Of a DNA stretch of 64,000 bases, positions 54,401 through 64,000 are shown piece after piece (the first letter of the stretch is position 1; each line of letters opens with the position of its first letter). The notes under the pieces were generated by a model. The model was not told the origin of the DNA. It did not search any database and worked only from the letters and a program-made list of their open reading frames with translations. A program made the position numbers and the translations under genes. The stretch is taken from the NCBI GenBank assembly GCA_963965975.1, contig OZ014411.1, positions 21,852,249-21,916,248 of the forward strand, in the 5' to 3' direction. The stretch is from Xestospongia bergquistia (Eukaryota > Porifera > Demospongiae > Haplosclerida > Petrosiidae).

Positions 54401-57400
54401 ACTGTAGAACTACTTAAAAATGAAGAACTTGTTGGAAGATGTGTACTACTTGTCAAAGGATATGGAGTTTCAGAATCTGTATCTATATAACAATGTTAAC
54501 AAAATTGATATCATGTAAGAGATCAAATAATCATAATTATCACATCAATTAACTAAATGTGCTACTACTTTAAACTGAACTATTAGAAAGAAATCTTTAC
54601 CTTGAGAACTACGTGTTGGTAAAACTGTAGAACTACTTAAAAATGAAGAACTTGTTGGAAGATGTGTACTACTTGTCAAAGGGTATGGAGTTTCAGAATC
54701 TGTATCTATATAACAATGTTAACAAAATTGATATCATGTAAGAGATCAAATAATCATAATTATCACATCAATTAACTAAATGTGCTACTACTTTAAACTG
54801 AACTGTTAGAAAGAAATCTTTACCTTGAGAACTACGTGTTGGTAAAACTGTAGAACTACTTAAAAATGAAGAACTTGTTGGAAGATGTGTACTACTTGTC
54901 AAAGGATATGGAGTTTCAGAATCTGTATCTATATAACAATGTTAACAAAATTGATATCATGTAAGAGATCAAATAATCATAATTATCACATCAATTAACT
55001 AAATGTGCTACTACTTTAAACTGAACTGTTAGAAAGAAATCTTTACCTTGAGAACTAGGTGTTGGTAAAACTGTAGAACTACTTAAAAATGAAGAACTTG
55101 TTGGAAGATGTGTACTACTTGTCAAAGGGTATGGAGTTTCAGAATCTGTATCTATATAACAATGTTAACAAAATTGATATCATGTAAGAGATCAAATAAT
55201 CATAATTATCACATCAATTAACTAAATGTGCTACTACTTTAAACTGAACTGTTAGAAAGAAATCTTTACCTTGAGAACTACGTGTTGGTAAAACTGTAGA
55301 ACTACTTAAAAATGAAGAACTTGTTGGAAGATGTGTACTACTTGTCAAAGGGTATGGAGTTTCAGAATCTGTATCTATATAACAATGTTAACAAAATTGA
55401 TATCATGTAAGAGATCAAATAATCATAATCATCACATCAATTAACTAAATGTGCTACTACTTTAAACACGAACTGTTAGAAAGAAATCTTTATTATTATA
55501 TACTAATTTTGTGAGAATTCGTTTTGACTAAAATGTGACTAGAATATCAACAAGTGTATAATTAGTAGCAGTATATCTGGAACAATATAACCATAAAGAC
55601 TGGAAGCTTAGGATTACACAAATTTAATAAACTCATGAAGGTGGACATAATTATTATACATCATAATTATGGTAGAAAATAGTAATAGGACTGTGTGCAA
55701 CGCTGACATGCTAGACAGTAAAATTAGGAAAAAAGGTCAAATTTGTAAGCTTATGAAGTTTGTGGGAATGTACATATAGATAGCAGTTTCTTTAATGACA
55801 CCAAATATGGTGCCATAAAACTTGTTAATAGTATACATAGTATACACTATTACAAGCAGTCACTTACCATTAAGCCCAGACCCTAAGCCAGATTTTAGGT
55901 CAAGTCCTGAGCCAGAGCCAAATCCTTTATAAAAAAATGGTATATACACGCACATGAATGAAGAAGTACAAGAAATTATGTATTGTATTGTTTGCTGATT
56001 AGAGATAATTGTTTTAAAATGTGACTAATGTATTGTATGTCTTTCTGATTTTATCTTACCAGGTGTATCAGTTGGAGTAGGTGAAATTATAGAAGAGGAA
56101 GAAGCAGGATGACAACCAATATCAGCTATATCACTACAACAATCATTCATATTATAACAATTTTGATCACAATAACATCCATTATTGTTACAAGGTGGTG
56201 ACAGGAACATTACACAACATCCAGAATAGCTGAGATTAAGTGCCAAACATGAACCTAAAATTAACATAATATGAACAAATTATTTAGTTTATAGTGCTAG
56301 TTTTAGCATAACATGAACAAATTAACTTAATAGTACTTGTTTACCTGGAGTAACAGTTGAAGTAGGTAAAACCATAAAACCACTTGAAGAAGATGAAGAA
56401 ATTTTTGGAAGATGTATACTACTTGTCAAAGGATATGGAGTTATAGATTCTGAGTATGTATAAAAATGTCATTAAAACTGAATCATGTAATAGATCAACT
56501 CATCACAATATCAGTAACTAAATATGCTGCTACTTTACACATTAATTGTTATTGAGGAAACTTCATTATTATATAATAATTTTGTGAGAATTAGCAGATA
56601 ACATGTTGTTCAAGATTTAAATTTTTAATAAAAACTGTGACTAGTGTATTGCATGATCTTCTATTTTTATTTTACCAAGTGTTCCAGTTGGAGTAGGTGA
56701 AATTATAGGAGAGGAAGAAGAAGGAGGATGACAACCAATATCAGCTATATCACTACAACAATCCTTCAAATTATAACAATTTTGATCACAATAACATCCA
56801 TTATTGTTACAAGGTGGTGACAGGAACATTACACAACATCCAGAATAGCTGAGATTAAGTGCCAAACATGAGCCTAAAATTAACATAATATAATCTAATT
56901 AATTTACTTCAATAGTGCTCCCATACCTGTAGGAGTTGGTGTAGGTGTAACTATAGAGCCACTAAAAGAAGGTGCAGCGCTTATTGGAAGATGTGTACCA
57001 CTTGTCAAAGGATGTGGGCGTCTAGATTCTGTGTATATTTAAAAACAACCATAAAACATAAATAAAAAGGTATAACTAACTATGTATTGTTTGTTTAATA
57101 AAGATAATTGCTTTAAAATGTGACTAATGTATTGGATGTCTTTCTGATTTTATCTTACCAGGTGTATCAGTTGCAGTAGGTAAAACTGTAGGAGAGGAAG
57201 TAGAAGTAGGATGACAACCAATATCAGCTATATCACTGCAACAATCATGCCAAAAATGACAGGATTGATCACAATGGCATCCATTATTGCTACAAGGTGA
57301 TATAGATGTTACGCAACACCCAGAATAGTTGAGATTAAGTGCCAAACATGAACCTAAAATTAACATGAACAAATTTTTTAGTTTATAGTGTTCACTTACT

Positions 57401-60400
57401 TACCTGGAATAACAATTGGTGTGGGTGTAATTATAAAAGAAAATGAAATACTTGCTGGAAGATGTGTACTACTTGTCGAAGGGTATGGAGTTTTAGAATC
57501 TTTGTCTATATAAAAAATGGCATCTAAAATTAATACTATGTAAGAGATAAACTGATCACAATCATCACATCAGTGAATAAATATGCTACTATTTTACTCA
57601 TGATTGTGTGGAAGAAACTTTAAGATGTAATTTAAAAGCAAATAATAAATTAGGAAAAAAATATTGCTCATAAAAAGTTCCTAAATCAATAATTTTGATA
57701 TTATTTGTTAGTAGAGTTGGTGGGAATGTATAGACAGTTATATGTGCTACTTATAAGAATGAAATATGTTGTAAAATAAAATTTGTTTTACTTTGACCAT
57801 TAACACAAATAGTCACATACGATAATACAGATGAATTATATATTGTTTAAAGTTTATTATAAAGAAATATGAACTTACCACAATCATTTGTGACTTCATT
57901 ATTTTCAATAAAATATCTTGGAGAACAATCTGCACACACATCAGGATAACAAACTGCATCAGGATAGTTAGTACAAACACTTCTATTACAAATATCTGAA
58001 CTACACTTCTTGTTTGGTTGACCAAATGAACAGCCTATTTAAAAAATAATAAAAACAAAATTAACTAGATATTAGTTTGTGATACAAATGCATCGTAATA
58101 ATCAATATATATATATATATATATAAATATTACCACAATATATAACTCACCACAAAGATCAATGCATTCATTAAGAGTGTGAAATTGATTTCTATTTCCA
58201 TGACAACCACCATAAATGAATAATTCACATTGACTTGAACTGGTGTTAAAAAACCAACGAGGAAATCTACCTTTACATGATCCAACTTTAGGAGGTAGAT
58301 GACAAATAGCTAGAAAATTATATAATATTTATTTTATTTCTTATTTCAATAAACATGCATGCATGAAAAATTGTAAATAACATCATATAATGCATTCTGT
58401 AAAAAACATAAATATTGCTTGTAAAATAATTACCATTGCTTGGAATGTTAATAGGATTTAACTTCATGCCTCCAACATAACTGTGCCCTGCATAAGTTGT
58501 CCAGCCATAAATAGAGACAAACAGTTTACCATTTGGATTAGGATGTGCTATTGTATTGGTACCACTGAAAGATGTTGAATAGCCATATCCATAAATAGAA
58601 CCATTTGATGCATATATTACAATCCATGATGGATTGACAACAACATTGTTAATCAATAAACTCTGGTTAAAGTAAGCATCATTTGGTACAACTACACTGT
58701 AATAACTAGTACCACTTGACAACAATGTAGAGAATTGGATGGAGTGTTCATATTGTTCTATTGGTGGCACTGTGTGAAGGGAAGGGTCACCAAACTTGCC
58801 ACCTGCATACTGTGTACTAACACCAATTTGAGCAACATAGATTGGTTGATCAGAGATAATACTACAGTATATATTGTTACCTGTGTAAAACCAATTGGTG
58901 CTGTTTTCATCAAATTTGATATATTCATCACTGTAATTTGTACCACAGGTTTTTATTGCAATTGTTTTATTGTTAGTAGCAATCACTTTGTAACTTTGTC
59001 CATTGTTTCGACCTATGTGAGGTGATAGCAAAAATGTCTTTCCCCATGATATTGTTGGTGTGAGTTGTGTAACAATTGTGTCAGCATCAAAAGTCCCAGC
59101 TGGAACTCGGGCAGCTTCATGTCCACTGATAATTGTAAGTGGACTATCAGATATAATTTTGGTTCCAGTAAGATCAACATGAGGCTTATAGACAAAGAAT
59201 GTCTGAAGGGAATGAAGAGTGAAGACAAACGAATGTCCAGCTAAAACAATTACATTAGCAGAAGCACTGTCCTGAGGATCTGATGGAACAGTGATGTCAT
59301 TGTTTGGAATGATAGTCACATTACTGTTATTAAGACAACCAATAATCATGAACTGACTTGTCTGATCACTCCAACCTAATGTAGACACAACATAGTATGT
59401 GTATTGATTTGTTGGTTGTATATGACATGGAAGAGCTAGATGGGACATAAAATCTGCATTACTACGAAAACTCCATGCAACAACTGATATTTGCTCTGTG
59501 TCTAGAGATGAAACTTTAAGACCTTTTCTCCTCCAGGAGTAGTTATTATCTAACACTTCATAACTTGCTGGTATAGCAACTTTACAAGGGTTCTGATAAC
59601 TAGTTGTACCCATAAATGAGAAGTTGTTATCAAGTGTTGTGACTTTGAAATTAATAGGATCAATTTTCATAGTATGAACATACAATGTACGTATAGTAGA
59701 TCCATGTACATGCTCATAGAATCCCATAAAGAACTCAGTACTGTATGTACTGAGGTCAATCTGTGGTTCTATATTGAAAAGAAAACATTTAAATATAGAG
59801 GATAAGGTAATTATTTTGATGAGCTAAACTTAAACAACTACTTATTCTAAATATATTTGTATTGACTATAAAATGTTAAAAATAGAAAAGTATTGTAGGG
59901 TTTGCTATGAATCAACACTTCACATAAAACAACATATGTCCTACTAAATAAAGTTTCTGAGAAAGTCATAAAATGTAAGGAGTCTGTTTGATAACACCAT
60001 CTTAAACAAGCCTAAACTATTATTGCAACATAGAGATCCTTACATAGTAGCAACATTAATGGTTATTTAGTATAAAGTTGTAGAAAAAATTAAAGAAAAG
60101 TTTACAAGAAGTAAAAAGTAAATGTAAAACATGTGGTTCTATGGTATCTATTGTGAGAATGTATTAACTCAAGTTCATGTTTAAAGGTGAACAAATCATG
60201 GAAGTGAATATTTATAATTTTATTGTTGCTCCAAAACTTACTGCACTGATCTGTCAAATCAGTTTCACCAACTATAAACTTTCCTCGACATTGTCCACAG
60301 TTATCAACTATACATTGGGCATCAGGAAAATTAGAACAGGTTTCATGATCACAAGGATTATTAGGACAATATATTGGTGGTTTATCAGGAGGACATGAAC

Positions 60401-63400
60401 CTAATAATATTAAGAAGAAAAGAATACAATTACCTTTTTCCATTTACTTACTGCAAATGCTTGTGACATTGTGACCAGAAGTGTTAAAGAAATGAGCTGA
60501 ACATTGACCACAACTTGATTGTACACATATAGCATCAGGTATTTTTGGACATATTACTGTGTCACATGGATTTTCTTGACATTGTACGACTTCAAGGCTC
60601 TTCTCACATTTTACACCTGTCATAATAAAAGTCTTAAATTAAAATAATGCTTACATAATCAAACTTTTCATCAAATTACTTTCGTATTCAATCAAATCTA
60701 ACAAGTCTAATATACTTACTACATTGTTGTAGACAGTTATGTAAAGTTTCAAAGTTGTTTTGATTACCATCACAACCGCCATATGTAAATTGCTCACATC
60801 TACCCACAGCATAGTTATAATACCATCGAAAGGTATTGTTAGTACATGGACCACTAACTGGTAACAACAAACACATATCTACAAAAAATACAATGAAATT
60901 GAATTAATAAGATCTAATTTTGTATTTGTTTTCTTGATCAAGAACTTACCACAAATATTTGTGACTTCATTATTCTTGTAATAATATCTTGGAGAGCAAT
61001 CTGAACACTCATCTGGATAACAAACTGCGTCAGGATAGTCAATACAAACACTGCTATCACAAATATCTGAACTACATTTGTTAGTTGGTTGACCAAATGA
61101 ACATCCTAGGTGAATAACAATTACATACATTGCAAAAAACATATAGCCTTAATGTTTATATAACTCACCACAAAGATCAATGCATTCATTAAGAGTCCAA
61201 AACTGGTTTTTATTTCCATGACAACCACCATAAATGAATAATTCACATTGACTTGAACTGGTGTTAAAAAACCAACGAGGAAATCTACCTTTACATGATC
61301 CAACTTTAGGAGGTAGATGACAAGTAGCTAGAAAATTAATATTACAATAGTAATTAATACCAATCTATAACTTTATAAGTAAATAAAAGTGCACATAAAT
61401 TGAATTTGCAAATTTAAGTAATTTTTGCTTAAGAATAGTTACCATTGCTTCTTGGAATATTAATTGAATTTAACTTCATCCCTCCAACATAACTGTACCC
61501 TCCATAAGCTGTCCAGCCATAGACAGAAACAAACAATTTACCATTTGGGTTAGGATGTGCTATTGTATTGGTACCACTAAAAGATGTTGAATAGCCATAT
61601 CCATAAGCAGAGCCATCTGAACCATATATTAGAACCCATGGTGGATTGATAAAAACATTGTTGATCAATAAACTCTGATTAAAGTAAACATCATTTGGTA
61701 CAACCACACTGTAATAACTAGTACCCTTTGACAGTAATGAAGAGAACTGGATGGAGTGTTCATATTGTTCTATTGGTGGAACTGTGTTAAGGGAAGGGTC
61801 ACCATAGTTACCACCACCATATCGTGTACTAACACCAATTTGAGCAACATAGATTGGTTGATTAGATATAATACTACAGTATACATTGTTGGGTGTGTAA
61901 AACCAATTAGTGTTGTTTTCATCAAATTTGATCTGTTCTGCAATGTAATTTGTATCACAGGTTTTGACTGCATTTGTTTTATTGTTGGTAGCAATTACTT
62001 TGTAACTTTGTCCATTGCTTCGACCTATGTGAGGTGGTAAAAGAAAAGTCTTTCCCCATGTTATTGTTGGTGTCAGTTGTGTAACAATAGTTTCAGCATC
62101 AAAAGTCCCAGCTGGAACTCGGGCAGCTTCATGTCCACTGATGATTGTGAGTGGATTATCAGATATAATTTTGGTTCCTGTAAGATCAACATGAGGCTTA
62201 TAGATGAAGAATGTCTGAAGGGAATGAAGAGTGAAAACAAACGAATGTCCAGCTAAAACAATTATATTAACAGCAGCACTGTCCTGAGGATCTGATGGAA
62301 CAGTGATGTCATTGTTTGGAATGATAGTCACATTACTGTTATTAAGACAACCAATAATCATGAACTGACTTGTCTGATCACTCCAACCTAATGTAGACAC
62401 AACATAGTATGTGTATTGAATTGTTAGTTGTTTATGACACGGAAAAGCTATGTAAGACATGAAATCTGCTTCATTCCGAAAGCTCCATGCAACAACTGAT
62501 ATTGGCTCTATGTCTAGAGATGAAACTTTAAGACCCTTTTTCCTCCAGGAATAAGTATGATCTAACACTTCGTAACTTGCTGGTATAGTGACTTTATTAG
62601 GTTTGTTATAACTAGTTGTACCCATATAAGAGAAATTGCCATCAAGTGATGTGACTTTGAATGTAACAGGAGTTATTTTCATAGTATGAACATACAATGT
62701 ACATTCTTTAGATCCATGTACATGTTCATAGAAACCCACAAAGAACTCACTGCTCTTTGTACTGGGGTAAATTTGTGGCTCTAAAATGAAAATAAGTAAA
62801 ACATTGCTTTCAAACATAGATTGTGTTGAGATATTTCAATAAGGTGAGCTACTTGTATATCATGCGTCAACAAATGTAGATATGATAGATAGGTGTGAAT
62901 ACTGCAAATTTAAATTCAAAGCCCATTCAAAAGAATGAAAATTAAATAGTGAAAATTTAAAATGTTACATTGTCTTAAAACTCACTGCACTGATCTGTGA
63001 TGTCAGTTTCATTGATTACAAACTTTCCTTGACAATGTCCACATATGTCAAGTACACATTGAGCATCTGGAAAATTAGAACACACTAGACTGTCACAAGG
63101 ATTATTAGTACAATATTTTGGTGGTTTATCAGGAGGACATGAACCTAATATAATTTAAGCAGATGCTGTCATTTTCAAATTATTAGTACTTACTGCAACT
63201 ATCTGTGACATTATGACCAGAAGTGTTAAAGAAATGAGCTGAACATTGACCACAACTTGATGATACACATATAGCATCAGGTAAGTTTGGACATAGTGTT
63301 GTTTCACATGGATTGTCTGGACATTGTACTTGTTGAATATCCTTACACTTTTCACCTGTTTTAAAAACATAACATGATGTTTATATAATTGTTAAAACAT

Positions 63401-64000
63401 TAGATCAAATACAATAATGATTTAGTTTTTCAGTCCAAACTAACAAGGCTAACACACTCACCACATTGTTGTAGACAGTTATGTAAAGTTTCAAAGTTGT
63501 TTTGATTACCATCACAACCACCATACATAAATTGTTGACATCTACCCACAGCATAGTTATAATACCATCGAAGGGTATTGTTAGTACATGGACCACTAAC
63601 ATGTAACAGCAAACAAAAGTCTACAGAAACAGTAATGAAATAAAATTGATAAGATCAAATGTTATTAATTTGAACAATGTGTGCACGTGTGCCAAAATTT
63701 AAGATATGTCAATATATTCTGGATTTTATAAAGAAAATTTAATATTTCTTTTAAAATAATTACCATTGCTTCGTGGAAAGTTCATTGGATTTAACTTCAT
63801 TCCTCCAACATAACTGTGCCCTGCATACTCTCTCCAACCATAGATAGAGACAAACAATTTACCATTTGGATTAGGATGTGCTATTGTATTGGTACCACTA
63901 AAAGATGTTGAATAGCCATATCCATAGATAGAACCATTTGAAGCATATATTAGAACCCACGGTGGATTGATAAGAACATTGTTGATCAGTAAAGTCTGGT
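48283..64000 (-). CDS. Gene C: giant secreted IgGFc-binding/Kunitz/somatomedin-B/mucin mosaic, 5' end beyond window
   Basis: About 45 exons on the minus strand end at TAA (48285-48283), and every internal exon I can place has phase 1-1 borders. Order from N to C in the window: IgGFc-binding domain 1 (cut by the edge), Kunitz, two Cys modules, IgGFc 2, Kunitz, Cys module, Kunitz, two Cys modules, IgGFc 3, Kunitz, Cys module, three alternations of Ser/Thr-rich exon and somatomedin-B exon, a Ser-Gly exon, 16 tandem Ser/Thr exons, short linkers, IgGFc 4, Kunitz, final Cys module. The visible coding sequence is about 3000 codons. No start with a signal peptide and no stop is evident between blocks, so I treat it as one gene, though separate tandem genes cannot be excluded. 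No membrane helix is seen. The domain mix (IgGFc-binding as in mucus proteins, protease inhibitors, mucin stalk) suggests a matrix, mucus or barrier protein. Confidence 0.75.
48562..48720 (-). CDS. Kunitz domain (gene C, P1 Thr, last copy)
   Basis: 53 codons: SGPCTNNTLRWYYNYVVGRC, YGGCDGNQNNF, CLQQC. Confidence 0.9.
48847..50187 (-). CDS. IgGFc-binding domain 4
   Basis: 447 codons, one exon, phase 1-1. FFVGFYEVNDGSNERILYVH, VTIPASYEV, PLTIISGHEAAQVPAGTF, TVPPIEQYEHSIQF. The most divergent of the four copies in its first third. Confidence 0.9.
50316..50366 (-). pseudogene. Relic of a Cys module before IgGFc domain 4
   Basis: Encodes SGMFIVDETNVTDHY followed by a donor gtaagc, aligning with CRGKFIVGETDLTDQC at the end of the exons that precede IgGFc 2 and 3. 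The first part of the exon and its acceptor are gone, and the last Cys has become Tyr. Confidence 0.6.
50835..51889 (-). CDS. Linker exons between the array and IgGFc domain 4
   Basis: Exons 51863-51889 (VSPTTTDTF), 51149-51253 (Ser/Thr unit, 105 nt), 51001-51027 (VKPVPTDIP) and 50835-50885 (DFGSGSEIFPESGSGIS), all phase 1-1. The two 27-nt exons are the surviving tails of somatomedin-B exons (see relics). The 51-nt exon has acidic residues beside Ser-Gly pairs. Confidence 0.65.
51028..51120 (-). pseudogene. Dead somatomedin-B exon upstream of the 51001-51027 exon
   Basis: Aligns with the intact SMB exons (plus-strand agcaggatgagaaccaatat, then atgctatatcattttagcaa, then gatcacaataacat-like), but Cys codons are lost and stops are present. 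The new acceptor cctctag is at the same point as in the relic at 51890. Confidence 0.65.
51661..51715 (-). pseudogene. Ser-Gly exon with lost acceptor
   Basis: Resembles 50835-50885 and 55868-55924 and keeps the donor gtaagt, but the acceptor end reads cttaatt, without AG. Skipping it leaves the frame intact because its borders were phase 1-1. Confidence 0.5.
51890..51933 (-). pseudogene. 44-bp intron made from the remains of a somatomedin-B exon
   Basis: The intron begins gtaagc and ends ctactatag. Its last half (atcctgctacttcttcctct) matches the tail of intact SMB exons, where the same place reads ctataattt. A TAA to TAG-like change made a new acceptor and the Cys-rich body was deleted. 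Confidence 0.6.
51934..55374 (-). repeat. Array of 16 Ser/Thr-rich exon-intron units, 223-bp period
   Basis: Each unit is a 105-nt phase 1-1 exon (35 codons; 18 Ser or Thr in the consensus, beginning DTDSETPYPLTSSTHLPTSS) plus a 118-bp intron starting gtaaag and ending tatatag. Exon high ends lie at 52252, 52475, 52698, 52921, 53144, 53367, 53590, 53813, 54036, 54259, 54482, 54705, 54928, 55151 and 55374; the last exon of the array in transcript order (51934-52029) is 96 nt and older-looking. Introns are as conserved as exons. Among the variants, Arg or Pro alternates near the end of the unit (PTRSSQ or PTPSSQ), and TAC CCT or TAT CCT is synonymous. Together they add about 555 residues of mucin-like stalk. 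Confidence 0.9.
55375..55867 (-). other. Intron between the Ser-Gly exon and the array
   Basis: After the last array-type intron sequence (to about 55480) the unit breaks off; no exon seen in the rest. Confidence 0.5.
55868..55924 (-). CDS. Short Ser-Gly exon
   Basis: 57 nt encoding GFGSGSGLDLKSGLGSGLN. The SGSG with a nearby acidic residue resembles a glycosaminoglycan attachment site. Related exons: 50835-50885 (functional) and 51661-51715 (damaged). Confidence 0.65.
56060..57505 (-). CDS. Alternating Ser/Thr-rich and somatomedin-B-like exons
   Basis: Exons: Ser/Thr 57404-57505, SMB 57159-57353, Ser/Thr 56927-57028, SMB 56676-56873, Ser/Thr 56345-56449, SMB 56060-56254. The SMB exons read SGCC...CNNNGCYCDQNC then DCCSDIADIGC, eight Cys in the somatomedin-B pattern (CxCDxxCxxxxDCCxD), and end in a Thr/Pro-rich tail such as SPTPTDTPG. 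All are phase 1-1. SMB domains often bind proteases, inhibitors or matrix partners; the target here is unknown. Confidence 0.8.
57879..58034 (-). CDS. Eight-Cys module, CSFGQP variant
   Basis: CSFGQPNKKCSSDICNRSVC then NYPDAVCYPDVCADC. 156 nt, phase 1-1. Confidence 0.8.
58151..58309 (-). CDS. Kunitz domain (gene C, P1 Lys)
   Basis: 53 codons: CHLPPKVGSCKGRFPRWFFN, YGGCHGNRNQF, CIDLC. Trypsin-like P1 Lys, almost identical to the copy at 61169. Confidence 0.9.
58434..59768 (-). CDS. IgGFc-binding domain 3
   Basis: 445 codons in one exon with the same hallmarks as copy 2 (FMIIGCLNNSNVTIIPNNDI, PLTIISGHEAARVPAGTF, TVPPIEQYEHSIQF). Confidence 0.9.
60242..60616 (-). CDS. Two eight-Cys modules (exons 60452-60616 and 60242-60400)
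   Basis: First: C..S..VVQCQENPCDTVIC, PDAICVQSSCGQCSAHFF. Second: CPPDKPPIYCPNNPC, SNFPDAQC, NCGQCRGKFIVGETDLTDQC. Same order as at 62986-63355, so the whole Kunitz-module-module-IgGFc block was duplicated. Confidence 0.8.
60720..60878 (-). CDS. Kunitz domain (gene C, P1 Thr)
   Basis: 53 codons: SGPCTNNTFRWYYNYAVGRC, YGGCDGNQNNF, CLQQC. Nearly identical to the copies at 63462 and 48562. Confidence 0.9.
60950..61105 (-). CDS. Eight-Cys module, CSFGQP variant
   Basis: CSFGQPTNKCSSDICDSSVC followed by DYPDAVCYPDECSDC; the spacing matches the other Cys modules but with CSDC or CADC instead of CGQC. A near-identical copy is at 57879-58034. The intron before this exon happens to be open in frame and starts with an ATG and hydrophobic residues; I read it as intron because the acceptor is strong. 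Confidence 0.8.
61169..61327 (-). CDS. Kunitz domain (gene C, P1 Lys)
   Basis: 53 codons. CHLPPKVGSCKGRFPRWFFN, then YGGCHGNKNQF and CIDLC. Lys at P1 predicts a trypsin-like protease target, unlike the Thr-type copies. Confidence 0.9.
61443..62780 (-). CDS. IgGFc-binding domain 2
   Basis: A single 446-codon exon. Family hallmarks: FFVGFYE, VTIPASYEV, KGLKVSSLD, SVVAWSFR, YYVVSTLGWSDQTSQFMIIG, SLQTFFIYKP, PLTIISGHEAARVPAGTF, TVPPIEQ and SYYSVVVPN. This is the N-terminal domain of FCGBP-type proteins, usually extracellular. Copies 2 and 3 are very similar. Confidence 0.9.
62986..63355 (-). CDS. Two eight-Cys modules (exons 63194-63355 and 62986-63144)
   Basis: Each has the form C...VxC...NPC....C...PDAxC....CGxC...(F/Y)...VTxxC. 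The first is CKD...NPC..TLCPNLPDAICVS; the second CPPDKPPKYC then SNFPDAQC and CGHCQGKF. The module recurs throughout gene C; I know no certain Pfam name for it. Confidence 0.8.
63462..63620 (-). CDS. Kunitz domain (gene C, P1 Thr)
   Basis: One exon, 53 codons, phase 1-1. SGPCTNNTLRWYYNYAVGRC, then YGGCDGNQNNF and CLQQC, give the six-Cys Kunitz pattern. The residue after the second Cys (P1) is Thr, which is not trypsin-like. Confidence 0.9.
63764..64000 (-). CDS. IgGFc-binding domain 1, C-terminal part (cut by window edge)
   Basis: Matches the C-terminal part of the other three copies: YGYGYSTSFSGTNTIAHPNP, then LFVS and HSYVGGMKLNP. The donor gtaatt at 63763 leads to the Kunitz exon. Confidence 0.85.

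Noticed and set aside
51149..55374. CRISPR-like array because of regular direct repeats
   Set aside because: The repeated unit is 223 bp, contains a spliced exon, lacks unique spacers, and lies in a eukaryotic gene.
60401..60451. Apparent signal peptide MEKGNCILFFLILLG before a Cys module, as a new gene start inside gene C
   Set aside because: It is intron read through: a donor gtaagt lies upstream and a strong acceptor ttattag precedes GTTCATGT, joining both modules in phase 1 as in the other block.
61106..61142. MFFAMYVIVIHLG before the CSFGQP module at 61105 as a gene start
   Set aside because: The sister exon at 58034 has only an intron there, and the acceptor cacctag fits the normal phase 1 junction; kept only as a remote possibility.

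Overview
The window looks like nuclear DNA of an early-branching metazoan, most likely a demosponge. By eye it is strongly AT-rich. Introns are short (many 40-160 bp) with standard GT-AG borders, and the genes encode large secreted mosaics of EGF, Sushi, Ig, Kunitz, somatomedin-B and IgGFc-binding domains. Internal exons are overwhelmingly phase 1-1. The species is an inference (Amphimedon-like); no RNA gene was seen.

Layout. 1-1395: no gene seen. 1396-9101 (+): gene A, 15 exons visible and 5'-incomplete, a secreted EGF/Sushi/coiled-coil/Ig/ephrin-receptor-like/Kunitz protein. 9102-15909: spacer full of AT-rich repeats and one GC-richer hairpin element. 15910-25742 (+): gene B, a tandem paralogue of A with a complete 5' end (signal peptide, EMI-like domain, EGF chain); 23 exons sum exactly to 2607 codons plus stop. 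25743-32436: no confident gene; one ankyrin fragment and a segment resembling the 3' UTR of gene C. 32437-34351: inverted-repeat element with arms of about 360-390 bp around a ubiquitin-like plus Tudor-like coding unit. 35396-39904 (-): gene E, a beta-helix ectodomain joined to a multi-pass membrane region. 39905-48177: gene-poor, with microsatellites, a decayed LINE and a gag fragment. 48283-64000 (-): gene C, 3' complete, running off the right edge, made of repeated IgGFc-binding/Kunitz/Cys-rich blocks, somatomedin-B-like domains and a mucin-like stalk.

Genes A, B and C look like extracellular matrix, mucus or surface-defence proteins: adhesive modules, predicted protease inhibitors and heavy glycosylation. 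Gene E looks like a surface receptor or adhesion protein. The clearest unusual structure is a 223-bp exon-plus-intron unit repeated in register about 16 times in gene C, each unit adding about 35 Ser/Thr-rich residues without changing frame. Next to it are two dead somatomedin-B exons whose remains now form intron and splice acceptor. The fold-back element carrying a ubiquitin-like/Tudor-like gene is the other strong candidate for something undescribed.
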